Assembly: GCA_029891385.1 (NCBI GenBank)
Contig: CM057233.1
Coordinates: 50,794,063-50,858,062, forward strand
Length of the DNA stretch: 64,000 nt
Source of the DNA: Erythroxylum novogranatense
Lineage: Eukaryota; Streptophyta; Magnoliopsida; Malpighiales; Erythroxylaceae
Direction: 5' to 3'
Below are positions 11,581 through 22,953 of this stretch, piece by piece. Each line of letters opens with the position of its first letter. Position 1 is the first letter of the stretch. Both the position numbers and the translations under genes were made by a program. Under the pieces are notes generated by a model. It was not told the origin of the DNA. It made no database searches and saw nothing but the letters and a program-made list of their open reading frames with translations.

Positions 11581-12403
11581 TATCCTCGCCCTAATACGAC
11601 ATCGTTTTGCTCCTTTAGTTTTCTTGCTTCCTCCTCCAATCTGACCTTTGTTCACTATTTTGCTCATATCTTTTTCGTCCCACATCCGATTGAGTTGATT
11701 CTTGCGGCGTTGGATTCGTAAGACAATTCCCTACATTCTCATGGGAAATTTGTAATTTTATGAGATTAAATTAATGGTGATTAATTTAATCAAATTGAGT
11801 CGAGAAATTTTCCGAGCATAGTTCAGTGTTTTGTGAAATTTGGGATCTGTAGAGATTCGATTGAAGTGATTCTTAAGGCGAAATAAAGATAAGACAAGGG
11901 GCTACAAATCATATGAAGACATGAAATGTCAATTTTGCCCCTAAGACTTTTAATTTTTGAATTTAAGTTCGGATTAGGGTGTAATTTTCGGATTGGGAAC
12001 ACCTGAGAGTATTTTAAGCATAACTTTTGATCTGAGAATCGAAATGAGGCGATTCTTATTTTGAATCAAACTAGAGACATAAGGATACAATTGTTATGAA
12101 GATATCGAGTTTCAATTCTGGGATTAAGAATGTGAACTTTGGGACGGAAATAATCATACATGGAAAATGTGTTAGAATATGGATATACCCGAACTGTTTT
12201 GCGTATAACTTTTGGTGTAGTGATCCGAATTGAGCGCGGTCGGTGGCATTGGATTCGTATGATTGAGAGGAATATTTCTCGAGAGGAATTTTTAACAAAT
12301 TCCTTCAACTCGATAGTGCGAATCAAAACCGCAAGTGAAAATGGCATAAAGTAACATATGAGGGGCATTTTGGTCTTTTTATCAAAATTTTAATGACATG
12401 GCA

Positions 12404-12414
12404 TTATTTATACT
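12404..12414 (+). promoter_or_regulatory. Candidate TATA element of LTR B
   Basis: TTATTTATAC lies about 50-100 bp upstream of a purine-rich GAAGAGAAG tract that recurs downstream of the same block in LTRs L, G and H. It is a plausible start of the R region. Sequence match only. Confidence 0.3.
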
Positions 12415-13415
12415 ATGAGCTGTCGTTTAAGTAGAAGAATCACGATGATTCTTGTAGAGAAGAGAAGAAAATAAGAAAAAGGAAGATAAGAAGATGGAGT
12501 TTTCGGCTAAGGTGAGAGAGGAAGCAAGTTTTGTTTTTTCCTACTTGATTTTTGGGATTTTGAGAGTGTTACAAGAGAAAGGAAGATGGGAAATGAAGAG
12601 AGCTTCCTTTCAAGCTAGGAAAATTCGAATTTGGTGGAGAAATGAGGTAAGGGAAAATTTTCAACTTTGAGATTTTGTTGAATTTTTTGATTGAGAAATA
12701 TAGATAATGATATGGGTTTGTGATTTATGAAGTTGATTTTGAAATATATGCTTTAGGTTGGGTTTAATTCTGGATGGAAATTTGTTTAAAGTTTAGGCAA
12801 AATTTTATGGTTGAGGATTTAGTGAAATTTTGGTGTAGAATTAAAGATAATAATATGGGTTTGTGGAATATGAAATTAGTTTTGAGGAAATTGTGAATTA
12901 TGATATTGAATTTAAATAAATTGGTTTAGGCCAATTTTAAGATTTGGGGATTTTCCCAAATTTTGTAAATTAAAGGTGTAGAATCATTAATAATAGCATG
13001 AATTGATGAAATATGGAATCAATTTTAAAGAAATTATGTTTTATGAGATTGAATTTGAGTGTATTGGTTTAGGCCAATTTTGAAAATTGGGGATTTTCAA
13101 AATTGGAGATTGAAATAGCTTGAATTTATATGGAATTGGTATTTTCTAAGTTTAATTTGAGTAAGTAAGTGATTTATGATATTGAATTTGACTAGTTCGG
13201 TTTAGGTCAAATTTGGACTTTGGGGCTTTTAGAAATTCTGGTTTTAGAAAGCTTGAAAATATGGTGCTTATGAATTTCTTATAGTTAAGTTTGAGAATTA
13301 TGCAAATTATGATGATGAATTTGGATATTTATGGCTTAGGGAATTTTTAAGTTAAAGAAAGAAGGAGGAATTTGGAGAATTGACGATTTGGACAAGCTTC
13401 TGGCATTAATTCGAG

Positions 13416-14349
13416 GTGGGTAGCATATTTATATTTTGATCTGTAAGCTTAATAGGAATTTTCAAAAATTAAAGAAAGCAAAAATGTGAATTTTTGTTAA
13501 ATTATTGTTTTTGTACATGTTTGAAATTATGATTTTTGAATGATTTTTGAAAATGCAAGATTGAAGAAATGCTTAGCTTGTGAATGATTTGACAAATTTG
13601 AAAAATGTGCTTTATGTAAATGTTGTTTTAAAGAAATAACTTGTATTCATTGCTCTAATTTTGATCTATACGTGATTAAATTGCTGAATTGAAATTGAAT
13701 ATGTTTATTAATGTGATATGTGAGCCATGTGAATATGCGATTGTGTCCAGTATGAAAAGTTTGAAAAGTAAGATTTTGAAAAGTGCCTTCGGGCAATTCG
13801 AATCTTTGTTTTCGCCACGTGTTATATGGGTTCGGTTAGGTCCTTTGGTGAGTCATTGCCTCTATTTGTATAGCCTTCGCCTGCCGCCCGCTAGTGGCAC
13901 GGAGTTTCGATTTTGACTCCTTCACGGCTACACTGGACCGCTTTGCAGGAAAGTGTAGTACGTTTCATTCACGATCGCATATGACCGCTTATGCGGAATG
14001 TGCAATCGCTCTGCTTGGACCGAACTAGACCATTTTGATATATTTTGTGATTTTTGATTTTGTTTATGTGCATGAAATTTCTCTGGTGTGATTGCATTCA
14101 TGTTTATGAGAAAATTTTGAGAAAAGAAAAGAAAAGAAAAGGGATTTTTAACCAGGAAATTTTAGAAATTTGATATGTAAAGTTTGGAAAATTGAAAAGG
14201 GTTTGAGAAAAATATTTGAAAGTTAAAAAGTTTGAAAACTAAGCCTTTTGGCAAAAAGCTTATGAAAAATGTTTCCTGCTTATTTGTCGATTTATAAATG
14301 TGTTATCCACGAGCTTTCAAGCTCACCCCCCTTTCATTCCCATCTCCAG
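13416..14349 (+). other. Predicted intron inside 5' LTR of B
   Basis: Donor TCGAG|GTGGGT at 13416 and acceptor CATCTCCAG at 14349, preceded by a C/T-rich run (CACCCCCCTTTCATTCCC). The same pair of sites occurs in the 3' LTR (18977-19898), in LTR L (26453-27475) and in LTR G (33294 and 38377). Confidence 0.5.
13928..14003 (+). ncRNA. Conserved stem-loops in LTR B intron (5' copy)
   Basis: CTACACT (13928-13934) pairs with AGTGTAG (13952-13958) around a GGACCGCTTTGC loop. A second stem, GCATAT (13977-13982) with ATGTGC (13998-14003), encloses GACCGCTTATGCGGA. The first stem's arms differ in step between LTR copies. No promoter is implied; it is a candidate structured RNA element within a longer transcript. 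Confidence 0.5.
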
Positions 14350-15638
14350 GTGTCGAGCAGGAGATCGGATGAAAGAATGTGAAGACTTTTGGTCCGTTCT
14401 TGCTTCGTTTGTATTGTTATGTAAATATTGAGATTTGGAATATTTTGTAAATGGTTTGAATTTTCCATAAGGTGATTATGATGTATTTCAGAAGGTATGA
14501 CGATTATGACTGAATGTTTGAGAGTATGAAATTGTATATGATTTGGAAATTTGTATATAAAATTGTGTATAATTTTGGGATATATATTGGGAATTGAGAG
14601 GGAAAATTTGATTGAATTATGAGTTTGGTATTGCATTGAGAATTATGGAAGTATTAGATATAGGTTTGTGTTCTCATTGGTGTTTGGATTCGGACGGAGA
14701 GTCCGATGATTTTGGATTTTTTTGTGGTGTTAGAAGTGTATTTTGCCTTTGCAGGAATTTTTGGGATAGGATAAATGCAGCCGTTATGCTGCCGAAATTT
14801 CGATAAAATGAGAATAAAGTGTAATTTAAGATTTGTATGGATAAATAAGAATATGATTAGACTTAGAGATTTGCATGAGAATGATTTTTCCAAAAGTGGA
14901 ATTTGGTTGTGTGATTTGAATGAGATTGACTAATGAGGTAAGAAAGGAGAATAAGAAAAGAAAAAATTTTTTTTACCGGATTTCGGTTCGGCTTAGTCTA
15001 AGGTTCCAACGCAACTTTTCATTTCCTAAGATTTGCGCTTTCGGATGTCGGCATTTGTTTCTTCTTGCGATTTGTATTCGATCCGCTTCGCTACTTTTGG
15101 TTTGATTTGATTCAATTCGCTTTGTGATCCGATTTGCATTTCGTTCCGCTTTCGTTTTATTCTGTTTCCGTATGATGCGATTCGGTTCCGTTTCATTTTT
15201 CGTTTCGCGTCATCTATTGCTTTGTTTCTGATTCAAAAATTTCGATGCGACGGATGTCGAACATTTGTTAAGTATCCACTTCGCTTTGTTTTGCTATATG
15301 ATTTGTTTCGTCCGTTTTGTTTGCTTCGTTTATCGATTCGTTTCCGTTTGGATTCCGAATTAATTTGCTTTGTATGTCGCTTTATGATTCGATTTTCTTT
15401 CAGTTCACCTTTGTTCTTTGATTCGATTCGCATTCTGTTATTTGTATCGAATTGTAATTCGCCATATTGTTTCCGATTCGAAATTTCGATTCGAAATTTC
15501 CGTTTATGGGCTTCGCTTTCGATTCTTTTGCTTTGTATTCTGATTCGAAATTTCGATACGAAATTTTCGTCTCCATTCGATTCCATTTTCCGTTCTGCTT
15601 TTCCGATTTGGATCCGGATCCCGGATCAGGTTCCAACA

Positions 15639-16151
15639 TTTATGGTATCAGAGCCCAGTAATATGATCTTACTTGGGCGTATGTGTATGCATAAGAAATT
15701 GGAAGAGTATGTAAGGTTATATAGTGAATGTGATTTTGATGCGAATGATATTTTCATGAATCTGTGTGATTATGTGATTTGGGTGTTAAGAATACGATTG
15801 ATTAGAAATATGTGTTTGTAGAACTTAAGATTTGAATTTTGTGATGAATTGGGAGAAATTTACATGAACCATTAACTTGTGTCCATAGGTGTAGAAAAAG
15901 TAAATTATGAATATAGCATTTTGATATGATAGGAGTGGTATGTGATTTAAGGAAGTGAAAATTGTGAAAAGATTGAGAATATGCATGATGAGGAAATTGA
16001 TAAGAGAAAGTGATTGATTATGAGTTTTGGAAGGAAATTAGTAAGAAAGTACTTGATGATCTTTGTTTAAAAGAAATTTATGCAAGAATGAGTTACTTGA
16101 AGTTTAAGTAAGTATGAATTTTGAGGACTAAATTTTTTAAGAGGGGAGAAA
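15639..16151 (+). other. Minimal internal region of element B (PBS to PPT)
   Basis: A primer-binding site, TGGTATCAGAGCCC, lies at 15643-15656, four bases after the LTR. A polypurine tract, AAGAGGGGAGAAA, at about 16139-16151 abuts the 3' LTR. The ~480 bp between is AT-rich with no conserved frame. No gag, protease, integrase, RT or RNase H motif is present. It retains only what is needed for priming and perhaps packaging. Confidence 0.9.
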
Positions 16152-16989
16152 TGTTGATCCCGAACTTTTGAGGATAATAGAAATATTACAATGAATTTAA
16201 GTGAGAAAGAATTGGTGAGAATGAGAATGAATTTAAGGAAATGTGATGAATTTAAGAAAAATGTAGGAGAAAAGAATTGTTTCGGTTATAAGAATTTGAT
16301 ATTTGAATGAATTTTTATGGATTATGAGAGGAAAGTGGATGAGTTGATTGAAATGAAGTTAAATAGCAAGAATTAAAAAGAAAAAGTGTGAAAATTTGAA
16401 GGATTTAGAAAGTTTGACTTTTTGGAGAGAGAATGTTTGACTTTGAGAGTTGACTTTTGTTTGAGGCAAAATTTGATAAAATGATCTACATGAAACTTGT
16501 AGATTATGTTACGAGCTTTCTGTAGACATAAAGTTTGCAATTTTTCGATATCGGGAGTGAAAGTTATGGTCAGTCAAAGTTTATGTTTGATAAGGTTGAC
16601 TTTTGACTTTAATTAAGATGACTGAATCTTTGACTAAGAAATTAACCTAGTTATAAGTTAATTAAGCTTTGATGTTCTTCATGAAAATTGAAGGATTTGT
16701 TTTGATCTTTATTTTGATATAAAGTATAGAATTTTTCGATCTTGGAATAATAAGTTATGATTTTTACAAGTTTATATTGTAGTGTTAGCATGATTATTAG
16801 AGGATAGTATCTTTGACCGGAAAATGGACTCCTGTAGGAGTAAAATTGATTTTTATTTCCTTCATGGAAGATGTAGTGCTTCCTTCAAGCTTTCTATAGA
16901 GACTAAGTTTGTCAAAATTGGAGTCCGAGATTAAGAGTTATGAATTTCGGAAGTTTTGGGTTTTTATGTGGAAAAAAAAATGAAGTACC

Positions 16990-17140
16990 CCCGTCGCTAG
17001 GGCGACGCGTCGCCGTAGCGATGGCGGGCGTTTGGCTCGCGTCGCTAGGGCGACGCATCGCCGTAGCAATGACGGGCGTTCGGCTCGCGGGCGTTCAGCT
17101 CCCGTCCCTAGGGCGACGCGTCGCCGTAGCGACCGCGCCC
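16990..17140 (+). repeat. GC-rich palindromic cassette in 3' LTR of B, rearranged
   Basis: Same words as 11460-11580, but the unit GTCGCTAGGGCGACGC occurs at three places rather than two, and a partial GGGCGTTCGGCTC repeat is added. The two LTRs are copied from one template at insertion, so the cassette changed by unequal exchange or slippage afterwards, or during reverse transcription. Confidence 0.8.
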
Positions 17141-18976
17141 TATCCTCGCCCTAATACGACATCGTTTTGCTCCTTTAGTTTTCTTGCTTCCTCCTCTAAT
17201 CCGACCTTTGTTCACTGTTTTGCTCATATCTTTTCCGTCCGACATCCGATTGAGTTGATTCTTACGGCGTTGGATTCATAAGACAATTCCCTATATTTTC
17301 ATGGGAAATTTGTAATTTTATGAGATTAAATTAATGGTTATTAATTTAATCAAAGTGAGTCGAAAAATTTTTCGAGCACAGTTCAGTGTTTTGTGAGATT
17401 CGGGATCTGTAGAGATCCGATTGAAGTGATTCTTGAGGAGAAATAAAGATAAGACAAGGGGCTACAAATCATATGAAGACATGAAATGTCAATTGTGCCC
17501 CTAAGACATTTAATTTTTGAATTTAAGTTCGGATTAGGGTGTAATTTTCGGATTGGGATTACCTGAGAGTATTTTAAGCATAACTTTTGATCTGGGAATC
17601 GAAATGAGGCGATTCTTATTTTGAATTAAACTAGAGACATAAGGCTACAATTGTTATGAAGATATCGAGTTTCAATTCTGGGATTAAGAGTGTGAACTTT
17701 TGGACGGAAATAATCGTACATGGAAAATGTGTTAGAATATGGATATACCCGAACTGTTTTGCGTATAACTTTTGGTGTAGTGATCCAAATTGAGCGCGGT
17801 TGGTGGCGTTGGATTCGTATGATTGAGGGGAACATTTCTCAAGAAGGAAGTTTTAATAAATTCCTTCAACTCGATAGTGCGAATCAAAACCGCAAGTGAA
17901 AATGGCATAAAGTAACATATGAGGGGCATTTTGGTCTTTTTATCAAAATTTTAATGACATGACATTATTTATACTATGAGCTGTCGTTTAAGTAGAAGAA
18001 TCACGATGATTCTTGTAGAGAAGAGAAGAAAATAAGAAAAAGGAAGAGAAGAAGATGGAGTTTTCGGCTAAGGTGAGAGAGGAAGCAAGTTTTGATTTTT
18101 CCTACTTGATTTTTGGGATTTTGAGAGTGTTACAAGAGAAAGGAAGATGGGAAATGAAGAGAGCTTCCTTTCAAGCTAGGAAAATTCAAATTTGGTGGAG
18201 AAATGAGGTAAGGGAAAATTTTCAACTTTGAGATTTTGTTGAATATTTTGATTGAGAAATATAGATAATGATATGGATTTGTGATTTATGAAGTTGATTT
18301 TGAAATATATGCTTTAGGTTGGGTTTAATTCTGGATGGAAATTTGTTTAAAGTTTAGGCAAAATTTTATTGTTGAGGATTTAGTGAAATTTTGGTGTAGA
18401 ATTAAAGATAATAATATGGGTTTGTGGAATATGAAATTAGTTTTGAGAAAATTGTGAATTATGATATTGAATTTAAATAAACTGGTTTAGGCCAATTTTA
18501 AGATTTGGGGATTTTCCCAAATTTTGTAAATTAAAGGTGTAGAATCATCAATAATAGCATGAATTGATGAAATATGGAATCAATTTTGAAGAAATTATGT
18601 TTTATGAGATTGAATTTGAGTGTATTGGTTTAGGCCAATTTTGAAAATTGGGGATTTTCAAATTTGGAGTTTGAAATAGCTTGAATTTATATGGAATTGG
18701 TGTTTTCTAAGTTTAATTTGAGTAAGTAAGTGATTTATGATATTGAATTTGACTAGTTCGGTTTAGGTCAAATTTGGACTTTGGGGCTTTTTGAAATTCT
18801 GGTTTTAGAAAGCTTGAAAATATGGTGCTTATGAATTTCTTATAGTTAAGTTTGAGAATTATGCAAATTATGATGATGAATTTGGATATTTATGGCTTAG
18901 GGAATTTTTAAGTTAAAGAAAGAAGGAGGAATTTGGAGAATTGACGATTTGGACAAGCTTCTGGCATTAATTCGAG

Positions 18977-19898
18977 GTGGGTAGCATATTTATATTTTGA
19001 TCTGTAAGCTTAATAGGAATTTTCAAAATTAAAGAAAGCAAAATGTGAATTTTGTTAAATTATTGTTTTGTAAATGTTTGAAATTATGATTTCGAATGAT
19101 TTTGAAAATGCAAGATTGAAGAAATGCTTAGCTTGTGAATGATTTGACAAATTGGAAAATGTGCTTTATGTAAATGTTGTTTTAAAGAAATAACTTGCAT
19201 TCATTGCTCGATTTTGATCTCAGACGTGATTAAATTGCTGAATTGAAATTGAATATGTTTATTAATGTGATATGTGAGCCATGTGAATATGCGATTGTGT
19301 CCATAGATGAAAAGTTTGAAAAGTAAGATTTTGAAAAGTGCCTTCGGGCAATTCAATATTTGTTTTCGTTCGTGTTATGTGGGTTCGGTTAGGTCCTTTG
19401 GTGAGTCAATGAGCCTCTATTTGTATAGCCTTCGCCGGCTGCCTGTTAGTGGCACGGAGTTCGATTTCGGACTCCTTCACGGCTATAATCGGACCGCTTA
19501 AGCGGAAAGTATAGTACATTCATTCACGATCGCATGTGACCGCTATGCTGAATGTGCGAGACGCTCTGCTTGGACCGAACTGCACCATTTTGATATATTT
19601 TGTGATTTTTGATTTTGTTTATGTGCATGAAATTTCTCCGGTGTGATTGCATTCATGTTTATGAGAAAATTTTGAGAAAAAAAGAAAAGAAAAGGGGTTT
19701 TTAACTAGGAAATTTTAGAAATTTGATATGTAAAGTTTGGAAAATTGAAAAGGGTTTGAGAAAAATATTTGAAAGTTAAAAAGTTTGAAAACTAAGCCTT
19801 TTGGCAAAAAGCTTATGAAAAATGTTTCCTGCTTATTTGTCGATTTATAAATGTGTTATCCAGCTTTCTGAGCTCACCCCTTTCATTCCCATCTCCAG
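18977..19898 (+). other. Predicted intron inside 3' LTR of B
   Basis: Donor TTCGAG|GTGGGT and acceptor ATCTCCAG, as in the 5' LTR. The sequence after the acceptor (TGTCGAAAGGTGAGATCGG) is slightly diverged. Confidence 0.45.
19456..19514 (+). ncRNA. Conserved stem-loops in LTR B intron (3' copy)
   Basis: GGAGTTCG (19456-19463) pairs with CGGACTCC (19468-19475). CTATA (19483-19487) pairs with TATAG (19510-19514) around the perfect palindrome CCGCTTAAGCGG (19494-19505). Relative to the 5' LTR (CTACA/TGTAG) both arms of the second stem changed. Confidence 0.5.
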
Positions 19899-21188
19899 TG
19901 TCGAAAGGTGAGATCGGATGAAAGAATGTGAAGACTTTTGGTCCGTTCTTGCTTCGTTTGTATTGTTATGTAAATATTGAGATTTGGAATATTTTGTAAA
20001 TGGTTTGAATTTTCCATAAGGTGATTGTGATGTATTTCAGAAGGTATGACGATTATGACTGAATGTTTGAGAGTATGAAATTGTATATGATTTGGAAATT
20101 TGTATATGAAATTGTGTATAATTTTGGGATATATATTGGGAATTGAGAGGGAAAATTTGATTGAATTATGAGTTTGGTATTGCATTGAGAATTATGGAAG
20201 TATTAGATATAGGTTTGTGTTCTGCTGGTGTTTGGATTCCGGACGGGAGAGTCCGATGATTTTGGATTTTTTTGTGGTGTTAGAAGTGTATTTTACCTTT
20301 GCAAGAATTTTTGGGATAGGATAAATGCAAATTAGTTATCTTTTAAAATTTCGATAAAATGAGAATAAAGTGTAATTTAAGATTTGTATGGATAAATAAG
20401 AATATGATTAGATTTAGAGATTTGCATGAGAATGATTTTTCCAAAAGTGGAATTTGGTTGTGTGATTTGAATGAGATTGACTAATGAGGTAAGAAAGGAG
20501 AATAAGAAAAGAAAATTTTTTTTTACCGGATTTTGGTTCGGCTTAGTCTAAGGTTCCAACGCAACTTTTCATTTCCTAAGATTTGCGCTTTCGGATGTCG
20601 GCATTTGTTTCTGCTTGCGATTTGTATTCGATCCGCTTCACTACTTTTGGTTTGATTTGATTCAATTCGCTTTGTGATCCGATTTGCATTTCGTTCCGCT
20701 TTCGTTTTATTCTGTTTCCGTATGATGCGATTCGGTTCCGTTTCGTTTTTTGTTTCGCGTCGTCTATTGCTTTGTTTTCGATTCAAAAATTTCGATGCGA
20801 CGGATGTCGGACATTTGTTAAGTATCTACTTCGCTTTGTTTTGCTATATGATTTGTTTCGTCCGTTTTGTTTGCTTCGTTTATCGATTCGTTTCCGTTTG
20901 GATTCCGAATTAATTCGCTTTGTATGTCGCTTTATGATTCGATTTGCTTTCAGTTCACCTTTGTTCTTTGATTCGATTCGCATTATGTTATTTGTATCGA
21001 ATTGTAATTCTCCATATTGTTTCCGATTCGAAATTTCGATGCGAAATTTCCGTTTATGCGCTTCGCTTTCGATTCTTATGCTTTGTATTCTGATTCGAAA
21101 TTTCGATATGAAATTTCCGTCTCCATTCGATTCCGTTTTCCGTTCTGCTTTTCCGGTTTGGATCCTGTTCCCGGATCGGGTTCCAACA

Positions 21189-21193
21189 AGAGG
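21189..21193. repeat. Target-site duplication AGAGG, right copy (element B)
   Basis: Identical to 10616-10620. Confidence 0.9.
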
Positions 21194-22506
21194 AATGGGT
21201 TTGAAATGTCTTAAGGAGGGAGTGAGGTCTGCAGGTTATCCTGTAAACAATGTCGCCATTTTTTCAAAGTAGCTCCTTAGGGAAAAACTTTGTTAATTTT
21301 CCACCTCTGTGGTGAGCTACGCTCGCATATGTGGTTCCCAAATATGTCCATGAATGCTGTTAGTTAGCAGTTTTGTTTCATGGAATAGAACCCTCTGCTC
21401 TGTTAGAGTCATACAGGACCCATTGCCTTGGTTTTTTAGTTTATAATGCTTGAATATGCAAGGACTCACTGCCTTGGTTTTTTAGTTTATAAGATTCATC
21501 TTGAATATGCAAGGATTTAGTTATTATATCTTACATATAAATAATCATGTAATAAGTGAGTTTCTAATTCATCTAAAAGGTATTATACATTTTATCATTA
21601 ACTTAAAATGAGGATTATCTACATACATATATAAATGGGAGATTAAAGTCTAAATTTTAGATTCATATTGTTGTTCAAAATTTTAGAAATGACAATTTTA
21701 ACTAAAAGAACATGTAAGTTAATTAAGTCTAGACTTTATAGATGTTAATTGTATTCAAATTAAAACTTGAAGGAGTTAAGAAATGTTGATGATAAAATGG
21801 CTCTAATTAAAGATATGCTCAATTAAAAGGTAATATTGTTGATGATAAAACTTGAAGGAGTTTCTAATTCATTTTATCATTAACTTAAAATGAGGATTAT
21901 CTACATACATATATAAATGGGAGATTAAAGTCTAAACTTTAGATTCATATTGTTGTTCAAAAGTTTATAAATGACAGTATATATGCACAAGACTACAAGG
22001 TGCAGAAAATGCAGCCAAACTATATATGTTAATTGTCAATAAGTTCAATGGTGACTAGCATTGGATCAAAATAAGATTCTGAAGTCCACCAGAGCTAGTA
22101 GCTCAGTAATAGGGCTTAGGGGACAAGGCCCGTAAGGATTTACTTCCCTTCCTAGTGTGAGTCACACCAACATTTTCATAAAGAAACAGACCAAACTAAA
22201 CAAACATTTAAGTTCAAACTCGATTCAATCGAAGACACCAAGTCAACTACAAGATCAACCATTCAAAGGAAAGTCAACAACAAACATGAACTCTAAAATT
22301 AAAAAAAAAGGTTAATTACCTCTAGAATTTGCTCCACTGCAAATGACACCACAACTGAGATATTTTGAACCCGTAGGAATAACAACCTAAAATGTAATAG
22401 TAATTTGCACTATTAAAGTTATCAATTGAGACAGATAAAAGGCTATAGGAACAAAATTCATAAACATATAATGCAACTATATGAAGTGAAGAGAGTGAAA
22501 TAATTA
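21194..22506 (+). other. Flank right of element B with direct repeats
   Basis: No gene recognised. CTGCCTTGGTTTTTTAGTTT recurs (about 21423 and 21469) in a ~47 bp tandem pair, each ending GAATATGCAAGGA. A ~115 bp segment with TTTCTAATTCAT and GAGGATTATCTACATACAT is duplicated at 21561-21693 and 21861-21977. The short frame from 21197 (start MGLKCLKEGVRSAGYPVNN) is not identified. It could continue the exon-like DNA at 10480-10620. Confidence 0.5.
22080..22165 (+). repeat. Possible tRNA-derived SINE relic
   Basis: AGTAGCTCAGTAATAGGGC resembles a tRNA A-box (TAGCTCAGTNGG), followed by a SINE-like GGGGACAAGGCCCG and CCTTCCTAGTGTGAGTCAC. No clear B-box (GGTTCGA) remains and no poly-A tail is obvious. 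Confidence 0.25.
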
Positions 22507-22518
22507 TTGGTGGCATCA

Positions 22519-22660
22519 AACATTGCATATAAGTTCATTGATAAGTTGAAGAAGAAGGGTTATGAAGTCCTCTACATGGTTGATGCTATTGATGAGTATA
22601 TTATTGATCTGTTCAATGAATTTGAAGGTAAGAAGCTTGTACCCACACTCTATTTAGAGG
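22519..22660 (+). pseudogene. HSP90 gene fragment (C-terminal region)
   Basis: An open stretch encodes [19 protein letters not shown], then NEFEGKKLV. This is the strongly conserved block of cytosolic HSP90 chaperones just after the middle domain, where plants normally have DEYAVGQLKEFEGKKL. Only about 35 residues match. Some are altered (IIDLFN for the usual VGQLK), and no HSP90 sequence is seen on either side, so it is a broken fragment. It lies beside, and antiparallel to, the CACTA transposase, so capture by that transposon is a reasonable inference. An ordinary decayed retrocopy is the alternative. After EFEG, GGTAAG could be an exon border or simply codons for GK. Confidence 0.8.
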
Positions 22661-22953
22661 TACCAAGGTTATTTTTGTTCAGGATCTCTTTATGTTTAGG
22701 CATCCCTAACTTGTGATATTTCTTTATTACTTTGAACAATTCTGCAACTTTGATTCAATCTTCAACCAGTATTTTCACCTACTCTTATTAGCCTACCTAA
22801 TCGACTTGTTATATGATTAAGTTCATATAAGTAGTGGACACCACGTACAAAGTTAACTGATTTTAGAATAAGACTCGTCCATTGGTTCACAACATATTTA
22901 CTTACTACTTACCTTAAACAAACACAAATATTACATGCATAATAGGAATGTGA
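22661..22953. other. Short AT-rich gap
   Basis: Between the HSP90 fragment and the transposase stop codon. Nothing recognised. Confidence 0.5.

Larger units (their letters stand above)
10621..15638 (+). repeat. 5' LTR of element B
   Basis: About 5.0 kb from TGTTGGACCCC to GGTTCCAACA. In order it contains an AT-rich start, the GC-rich cassette at 11460-11580, the module TTTTGCTCATATCTTT shared with LTRs L, F, G and H, and a TATA-like TTATTTATAC near 12404. A purine-rich tract near 12450-12510 is followed by a predicted intron at 13416-14349, a covarying stem-loop near 13928-13958, and a TTCGATTCG-rich 3' part (14980-15630). Open frames of up to 199 codons here (15222-15821) are chance readings of that low-complexity part. 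Confidence 0.93.
10621..21188 (+). mobile_element. Non-autonomous LTR retrotransposon B with giant LTRs
   Basis: A complete insertion of 10,568 bp: 5' LTR (5018 bp), 513 bp internal region, 3' LTR (5037 bp), flanked by AGAGG. The LTRs begin TGTTG and end CCAACA, an inverted terminal match. Primer-binding site and polypurine tract are both present, but there is no gag or pol, so proteins must come from an autonomous relative. The polypurine context (GAGGACTAAATTTTTTAAG then AGGGGAGAA) resembles Tekay/Del-type gypsy chromoviruses, which is inference. The LTRs differ at only a few positions per hundred by eye, so the insertion is relatively young. Confidence 0.93.
16152..21188 (+). repeat. 3' LTR of element B
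   Basis: The near-identical partner of 10621-15638. It starts TGTTGATCCCGAAC (one base shorter than the 5' copy) and ends GGGTTCCAACA. Differences cluster in the GC cassette (16990-17140) and in short A/T runs. Open frames of 65-166 codons within it are repeats of LTR sequence, not genes. Confidence 0.93.

Noticed and set aside
15222..15821. 199-codon open frame near the end of the B 5' LTR
   Set aside because: It lies in a TTCGATTCG-rich low-complexity part of the LTR, shows no family features, differs from the matching frame in the 3' LTR (20772-21272), and runs into the internal region.
10621..21188. Segmental tandem duplication of a 5-kb block
   Set aside because: The primer site after the first copy, polypurine tract before the second, TG...CA ends and AGAGG on both sides show a retrotransposon insertion.
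22080..22165. Functional tRNA gene
   Set aside because: Only an A-box-like piece is present; no B-box, no anticodon arm or acceptor pairing.
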